DNA from: Acidobacteriota bacterium
GTDB taxonomy: Bacteria > Acidobacteriota > Thermoanaerobaculia > Multivoradales > JAHEKO01
NCBI GenBank assembly: GCA_030610025.1
Contig: JAUWSP010000153.1
Location: forward strand, 1-6,608
DNA length: 6,608 nt
Direction of reading: 5' to 3'
The notes beneath the pieces were generated by a model. The model saw only the letters and a list, made by a program, of their open reading frames with translations, ran no database searches and was not told the origin of the DNA. Both the position numbers and the translations under genes were made by a program. Shown here piece after piece: positions 1 to 4,420 of the stretch; the first letter of the stretch is position 1, and each line of letters begins with the position of its first letter.

Positions 1-957
1 ACCCATCTCGATAACCTCGTCGCGCAGCTTGACGAGATGCTCGTACGAGGCCTTCAGGGCAGCCAACTCATCGTCGGTGCCAGCGGGCATCTGCCAGGAG
101 ATGCCGTCGGTGCCGAGGCTGGTCTCCATGGCCATCATGCACTGACGGAAACCGATCTCGTCGGAATTCACGAAGGTGCCGCAGGGCCAATCGAAGCCCT
201 GCCCGTCGATCACCGCCTTGACCATCAGCACGGACTGATGAGAGGGGCTCTGAAAGGAGCTCCGGCCGCGCAGCTGGATGATCTTCTTGCCACCCTGTCG
301 CACGTTCGCCTGAATCGCTTCCCAGTGCTCCTGCGTCAGCTCGTCGGTGCCGATGATGTCGGTGAGCGGCCGTCCGTTGACACGGGCGGTGCTGGCGAAA
401 ACGGCCATCTGCTCGCCATGGCCACCATAGGTCCGGCAGTTGGTTACAGCGTCCTGCTGAATGCCGAAGTGCTGGCCTAGAGCCGTCTGCAAGCGGGTGC
501 TGTCGAGTGCCGCCAGCGTTGCCACGCAGCTCGGTGCCAGGCCGGAATTGACCAGGGTCACGAGTCCGGTGATGTCGGCCGGGTTGAAGATCACGACCAC
601 GAACTTGGCATCGGGGCAGTAGGACTTGATGTCCTTGCCGAGCTGGGCTGCGATCTCTGCGTTGCCCTTCAGCAGGTCCTCTCGAGTCATCCCCTCTTTG
701 CGTGGCGCACCGCCGGAGGTGATGATGTAGGAGGCGCCGGTCAAGGCCTCGGCGATGTCCGAAGTCCAGGTGACTCGGGCGCCTGGAAAGGCACAGTGGT
801 ACATCTCGTCAGCAGCCCCCTGGTTGCCCTTGTCATAGGGGTCGTACATGGCGACGTTCGGGGTCAGGCCCATGGTCAGGACCGTCTGGACCATGTTGGA
901 GCCGATGGCTCCGGCCGAGCCGAGAATGGCGACTTTGTCTTCCGTCAAGTAGCTCAT
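1..957 (-). CDS. mdh: Malate dehydrogenase, 3' end cut by the window edge
   Basis: NAD-dependent malate dehydrogenase, interconverting malate and oxaloacetate in the cytosol as part of the TCA cycle. The frame is open from ATG at 957 down to base 1 (319 codons) with no stop, so the C-terminus lies outside the window; by family length about 10-20 residues are missing. Visible residues: the Rossmann loop GSAGAIGS (13-20, GxxGxxG); D39 after the second strand, which favours NAD over NADP; the mobile loop APRKEGMTREDL with substrate arginines R86 and R92 (Arg rather than Gln at the specificity position, hence malate rather than lactate dehydrogenase); N125 in IFNPAD; D152 and R155 in LDSTR; catalytic H180 in GGHGEQM. 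The start is fixed by a strong Shine-Dalgarno and a family-typical N-terminus MSYLTEDK. From memory it most resembles the Bacteroidota-type enzyme. It is divergent from the fusion gene at 1149. Confidence 0.96.
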   Translation of the reverse strand, partial: MSYLTEDKVAILGSAGAIGSNMVQTVLTMGLTPNVAMYDPYDKGNQGAADEMYHCAFPGARVTWTSDIAEALTGASYIITSGGAPRKEGMTREDLLKGNAEIAAQLGKDIKSYCPDAKFVVVIFNPADITGLVTLVNSGLAPSCVATLAALDSTRLQTALGQHFGIQQDAVTNCRTYGGHGEQMAVFASTARVNGRPLTDIIGTDELTQEHWEAIQANVRQGGKKIIQLRGRSSFQSPSHQSVLMVKAVIDGQGFDWPCGTFVNSDEIGFRQCMMAMETSLGTDGISWQMPAGTDDELAALKASYEHLVKLRDEVIEMG

Positions 958-964
958 GGAAACA

Positions 965-970
965 CCTCCT
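965..970 (-). promoter_or_regulatory. Shine-Dalgarno site of mdh
   Basis: On the minus strand the sequence reads TAGGAGGTGTTTCC directly before ATG. The AGGAGG core is a perfect anti-16S match placed 7 bases from the start codon. It decides the mdh start and suggests efficient translation, as expected for a central-metabolism enzyme. Confidence 0.85.
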
Positions 971-981
971 AGGTGGTGAGA

Positions 982-1003
982 GTGGAATGAGACCTCGTTC
1001 CAC
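982..1003. promoter_or_regulatory. 22-bp near-perfect palindrome in the mdh leader
   Basis: Left arm GTGGAATGAG (982-991) and right arm CTCGTTCCAC (994-1003) pair over 10 bp with one non-complementary pair (T988 with G997), around a 2-base centre, AC. It lies about 25 bases upstream of the mdh start and just downstream of a TAGAAT box on the minus strand, so it would overlap the transcription start if that box is real. That is an operator position, or a stem at the 5' end of the mRNA. The 2-base centre is too tight for a normal RNA loop without opening the inner pairs, and no T-run follows on either strand, so it is not a terminator. The repeat itself is plain in the sequence; its function is inferred. 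I do not recognise the half-site as that of a known regulator. Confidence 0.5.
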
Positions 1004-1008
1004 CGATC

Positions 1009-1014
1009 ATTCTA
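1009..1014 (-). promoter_or_regulatory. Candidate -10 box for mdh
   Basis: The minus strand reads TAGAAT, one mismatch from TATAAT, about 50 bases upstream of the mdh ATG. No convincing -35 hexamer is found 16-18 bases further upstream (the best is CGCACA, sharing ACA with TTGACA). The sigma-70 consensus may not hold in this organism, so this is a candidate only. Confidence 0.25.
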
Positions 1015-1109
1015 GCTCTCTTCGAAGGTGTGTGCGCCGGAATTTCTGCCCCAGAGAATCTCTCGCTCCGAGCTTGGGCGAACCTCGACGTCCAGACGCC
1101 AGGATGCCT

Positions 1110-1115
1110 TAGAAT
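1110..1115 (+). promoter_or_regulatory. Candidate -10 box for the fusion gene
   Basis: TAGAAT, one mismatch from TATAAT, lies 33 bases before the ATG at 1149. A weak -35-like TCGACG (1085-1090) sits 19 bases upstream, a longer spacing than usual. Transcription would start near 1122 and give a short leader containing the ribosome site. Evidence is weak, but no better candidate exists in the 191-base divergent region. Confidence 0.25.
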
Positions 1116-1133
1116 CCGACACATCGTAAGGAA

Positions 1134-1140
1134 AGGAAGG
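1134..1140 (+). promoter_or_regulatory. Shine-Dalgarno site of the fusion gene
   Basis: AGGAAGG lies 8 bases before the ATG at 1149, in a purine-rich stretch that begins near 1128. It supports 1149 as the start rather than a later in-frame ATG inside the permease domain. A GAGG at 1143-1146 is too close to the ATG to be the main site. Confidence 0.65.
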
Positions 1141-1148
1141 TCGAGGCG

Positions 1149-4100
1149 ATGACCGAGACACAGCGCACCCACGCCATTGGTTTCAGTCGCATCCTGGGGT
1201 TGTGGGAATCGGTGGCCTTGGGCCTGAGCCTCAGTGTCGGCCTCGTGTTGATCGTCCTGCATGAGGTGGTCTTTGCTGCTGTCGGGCCAGCCACCCCTGT
1301 GATCTATGCCTTGGCCGTCCTTCTATACGCACCTCTGATCCTGAGCTATATGGAGCTCGCGGCGGGAAGGCCGGGTAGCGCCAGCGCCTACCAGATCGCC
1401 CACTCGTACCGGTCCTCGGGCCTCACCTTCGCCGTCGGGTGGCTGATGTTGGCAGGTCTGATTTCGGTGGCGGCCCTCATGGCTATCGCTGTAGGCGAGC
1501 GACTCGAGGTGTGGCTGGGCCACCTCTTCGGTGTCGATGTCGGGGATGTCTGGCTGGTGGCTGCGGTGGTCGTCCTGGCGGCACTGAACGAGTGGCTCAG
1601 CGACACCGATCGCTGGCGGATGAGGACGGTGATCGTCGGACTTGCGATGGCCCTCGCCGTGGGAGTCATCACCTGGGGTTATTACGCTCACCTGCCTGGT
1701 GGTGAGCTGCGCGAGGTACCCCTTCTCGGTCATGACATGACCGCCGTAGCGGTGCTGGCAGCAGGACTATGGAGCATCGATCTACTCTTGAATCATCGCC
1801 GTCAGATGCGGCGCCCGGATGCCACGCTCAGAAGCGCTTCCCTGGTCGTCTGGTTGACGACCGGGGTACTGGCAGTCGCCACCACGGTGTTGGTGGTGCG
1901 TTCTCCCGAGATCTGGCTGGCCGACTGGTCGGAGAAACTCTCCTGGGGTGAGACAAGGCTCCAACTCCTGAGTCTCGTAGCCTCGACGACCTTTTGTTGG
2001 TTGGGTCTTTCACGGGTGGTTTCTCGGACCGTTCGACTTACGGGCACGATGGCGCATGAGGCTTTTTTGCCGCGGATCGGAAAGCCTGGACAGCTCCAGC
2101 GGACTCGAGCCCTGGCCACCCTGACTTGCTTGGTTGTGTTGCTGGTGGCTGTGGGTTGGTGGGTTCCAGCTGGATTGTTGGCGACCCTGGCAGCCATGAG
2201 CTTCCTGTGGGTGACGGTGCTGGTGATGGTGCCCTATGCCCGCCGACCGGCAAGAGCGCTCTCGCCGGGTCGCCGAAACCGGTTGCCGCTCCACCCTCTA
2301 TTCCCCGGATTCGCTGCTGCGACGGCTGTTTTCTTCTCCGTGGTCTTACCTTGGCGCATCAGCGTCATCGGGATGGGCTGGCTGTTGGTGGGTGCTGTCT
2401 ACTTCTTGACCTACGCTCGAAAGAAGAACGCCGAAGTGAAGCAGGACGCGGCAGTGGTCGGGGTGGGAATCGAGGAGGGTCGCAAGGACAGGCCGCGGGT
2501 GATGATCGGCACGGAGGAGGACGAGCGGCTCCCGGCGCTGCTCAAGAGCGGAGCTGCCCTGGCGCGAGCCTACGGTGGTGAGCTCATGGTGCTGCGCGTG
2601 CTCCCCCTCGACGACGAGCTTTCTCTCCACACGGTCCAGGGCAATGCGCAGAGAGAGTGGGCCGCTCTCGAACGGCTGATGCAGCCTCTGGACACCGGTG
2701 ATGTGGAGACCCAGACAGTCGTGAGGATCGCGCCGACTGTGCATGCGGGCATCGTGGCGACGGCCAATGAGTACGATGCCGATGTGGTGCTCATGGCGAC
2801 CCCGACCGCACCCTCGGCCGACGCATCCGATACTGCAGTGGCGCGTGTCTTCTCCGCTACCTCGCGTCCTCTGGCGGTTCTGAGGGGCGACTACCCCGAT
2901 GCCGGTGCGCGCGTTGTTGTTGCGACTGGCGGTGGACCGCACGCTCCGGAGGGCTTGAAAATCGGGGATCGACTGACCGAGGGGCTCGGCGGCAGTGTGG
3001 AGCTCGTGAGTGTGAGCTCGCAGTCTCGGTCGGAGAAAGAAGCCGAGGAGGCCATCCGGGCAACACTGCAAGAAGCGCAACTGGGTACCGAGGTGCCAAC
3101 CAGGGTCATCGAGGCAAGGAGCGTCGAGAAGGGCCTGGAAGAAGAAGGTGATCTCCTGATTGTTGGTTCTTCGATCGATCGCTTGCTGGGCCAGACGGTG
3201 TTCGGAGGGCTGCCCATCGAGGTGGCACAGGCGAGAACCAGTGCGACGCTCATCGTCAAGCGGGCCGAGGCGGCGATGCATTTCTGGCAGCGCCGAATCT
3301 GGGAGGTGCTGACCCGGATTCTGCCCACCCTTTCGGTCAAGGAGCGCTCCGAGGTCTACGCACAGATGGCCCAGGATGCCCGGGCCGATGTGGACTTCTA
3401 TGCCCTGATGTCGCTTTCCTCGGCTATCGCTCTCCTGGGCCTGCTCTTGGATAGCAGTGCCGTGATCATCGGGGCCATGCTGGTGGCGCCCCTGATGAGC
3501 CCGATCCTGTCGCTGGCTCAGGGAATCGTTCAGGGGAACCCTCACCTCATCCAGCGGGCTGGTGCCTCGACATTCAAGGGGACCGTCGTTTCCATCGGAG
3601 TCAGTACGCTGCTGACCCTGCTGGTATCGAACGCAGGCACTCAGCCGACAAACGAGATTCTGGCCCGAGTGAATCCGAATCTGCTCGATCTCGGCGTGGC
3701 ACTGGCGGCCGGTGCCGCCGCTGCCTATGCGGTCAGTCGCAAGTCAGTGGCCGCGGCGCTTCCGGGCGTGGCGATCAGCGTTGCACTCGTGCCGCCTCTC
3801 TGCGTGGTCGGCTACGGTCTCGGCGCCTCGGAATTCGGTATCGCCGGCGGGGCCTTGCTGCTTTTCCTGACCAATCTGGGTGGCATCGTCCTGGTGGGCG
3901 TCGTGATCTTCTTGATGATGGGATTTCGGCCCACTCGGGCGGAGCGTGGAATACGAACCCGTCAAGCCGCTTTCTTGGCTGTCATTGGCCTTCTTCTGGT
4001 GGCGTTTCCCTTGGGTCTGACCACCTTCCATCTAGCCCGGGAGCGCAGTCTGCGCTCCGAGATCAACACCATCGTCGGACAACTCGACCGCGAGGCCTTC

Positions 4101-4409
4101 GGTATCAACCGCTACTCAATCGAGAAGGAGAGCGGCCAATTCGTTGTCATTGCGACAATCTATTCCTACCAGGATGTCGGACGTGAAGAGGTGGAGATGG
4201 TGCAGCGGCGACTCTCGGAAGCGATTGGTGAGCCCATCACGCTTCGAGTGACCATCGTGCCAGCTACTTTTGCCGAAGCGGGTGGAAGCTCGGAAGAGGA
4301 GCCTGTGGAAGAGCCCCCGGTGGTACCATCCATCGAGGTCGAAGGCCTCGGTGAGCCGTCGGCAGCGGAGACGGTCGAGGTGGAGTCGTTGGACCCAGCG
4401 AGCAACTAG
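1149..4409 (+). CDS. APC permease-like / tandem UspA / DUF389 fusion membrane protein (1086 aa)
   Basis: An inner-membrane protein of unknown substrate that joins three families. Residues 1-425 look like an APC-superfamily permease with about 12 hydrophobic helices (near 19-44, 50-72, 91-115, 133-150, 158-180, 195-215, 229-250, 271-295, 318-338, 341-363, 384-401, 403-422). Its best APC signatures are SYMELAAGRPGSASAY (66-81), matching the usual helix 2-3 loop, and SRVVSRTVRLTGTMAHEAFLP (288-308) after helix 8. Two UspA-like domains follow (about 448-580 and 586-705), the second ending in VGSSIDRLLGQTVFGG. Residues 745-925 are DUF389, with the hallmark region LLLDSSAVIIGAMLVAPLMSP (765-785). 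A last helix (939-961) leads to a soluble domain (962-1040) of the kind often ending DUF389 proteins, then a Glu/Pro-rich tail. In nucleotides: permease 1149-2423, Usp1 about 2490-2888, Usp2 about 2904-3263, DUF389 about 3381-3923. The frame is continuous, with no sign of a frameshift. Domain calls are firm; transport activity is not shown, since the APC helix 1 and helix 6 motifs are degenerate. Usp modules fused to APC permeases are usually read as nucleotide-responsive cytosolic regulators. Confidence 0.93.
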   Translation: MTETQRTHAIGFSRILGLWESVALGLSLSVGLVLIVLHEVVFAAVGPATPVIYALAVLLYAPLILSYMELAAGRPGSASAYQIAHSYRSSGLTFAVGWLMLAGLISVAALMAIAVGERLEVWLGHLFGVDVGDVWLVAAVVVLAALNEWLSDTDRWRMRTVIVGLAMALAVGVITWGYYAHLPGGELREVPLLGHDMTAVAVLAAGLWSIDLLLNHRRQMRRPDATLRSASLVVWLTTGVLAVATTVLVVRSPEIWLADWSEKLSWGETRLQLLSLVASTTFCWLGLSRVVSRTVRLTGTMAHEAFLPRIGKPGQLQRTRALATLTCLVVLLVAVGWWVPAGLLATLAAMSFLWVTVLVMVPYARRPARALSPGRRNRLPLHPLFPGFAAATAVFFSVVLPWRISVIGMGWLLVGAVYFLTYARKKNAEVKQDAAVVGVGIEEGRKDRPRVMIGTEEDERLPALLKSGAALARAYGGELMVLRVLPLDDELSLHTVQGNAQREWAALERLMQPLDTGDVETQTVVRIAPTVHAGIVATANEYDADVVLMATPTAPSADASDTAVARVFSATSRPLAVLRGDYPDAGARVVVATGGGPHAPEGLKIGDRLTEGLGGSVELVSVSSQSRSEKEAEEAIRATLQEAQLGTEVPTRVIEARSVEKGLEEEGDLLIVGSSIDRLLGQTVFGGLPIEVAQARTSATLIVKRAEAAMHFWQRRIWEVLTRILPTLSVKERSEVYAQMAQDARADVDFYALMSLSSAIALLGLLLDSSAVIIGAMLVAPLMSPILSLAQGIVQGNPHLIQRAGASTFKGTVVSIGVSTLLTLLVSNAGTQPTNEILARVNPNLLDLGVALAAGAAAAYAVSRKSVAAALPGVAISVALVPPLCVVGYGLGASEFGIAGGALLLFLTNLGGIVLVGVVIFLMMGFRPTRAERGIRTRQAAFLAVIGLLLVAFPLGLTTFHLARERSLRSEINTIVGQLDREAFGINRYSIEKESGQFVVIATIYSYQDVGREEVEMVQRRLSEAIGEPITLRVTIVPATFAEAGGSSEEEPVEEPPVVPSIEVEGLGEPSAAETVEVESLDPASN

Positions 4410-4420
4410 CGAGTCCTTGA

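Noticed and set aside
37..480. Open frame of 147 codons on the plus strand.
   Set aside because: It is antisense to malate dehydrogenase, whose catalytic Asp, Arg and His residues are encoded there on the minus strand. Its translation matches nothing I know.
1053..1063. Short inverted repeat AGAGAATCTCT between the two divergent genes.
   Set aside because: Four-base arms are expected by chance in a region of this size, and there is no T-run or partner site.
969..1262. Minus-strand open frame of 97 codons starting inside the fusion gene and crossing the divergent intergenic region.
   Set aside because: It overlaps the palindrome, the mdh Shine-Dalgarno and the N-terminus of the fusion protein, and has a low-complexity composition with no domain.
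2346..3545. Long open frame of 399 codons on the minus strand.
   Set aside because: It lies wholly opposite the fusion gene, its translation is rich in His, Arg, Gln and Asp with no recognisable domain, and the plus-strand frame has clear Usp and DUF389 motifs. It is a GC-driven shadow.
4410..4420. Possible terminator between the fusion gene and the patatin gene.
   Set aside because: Only 11 bases are available, with no hairpin or T-run; the genes look co-transcribed.
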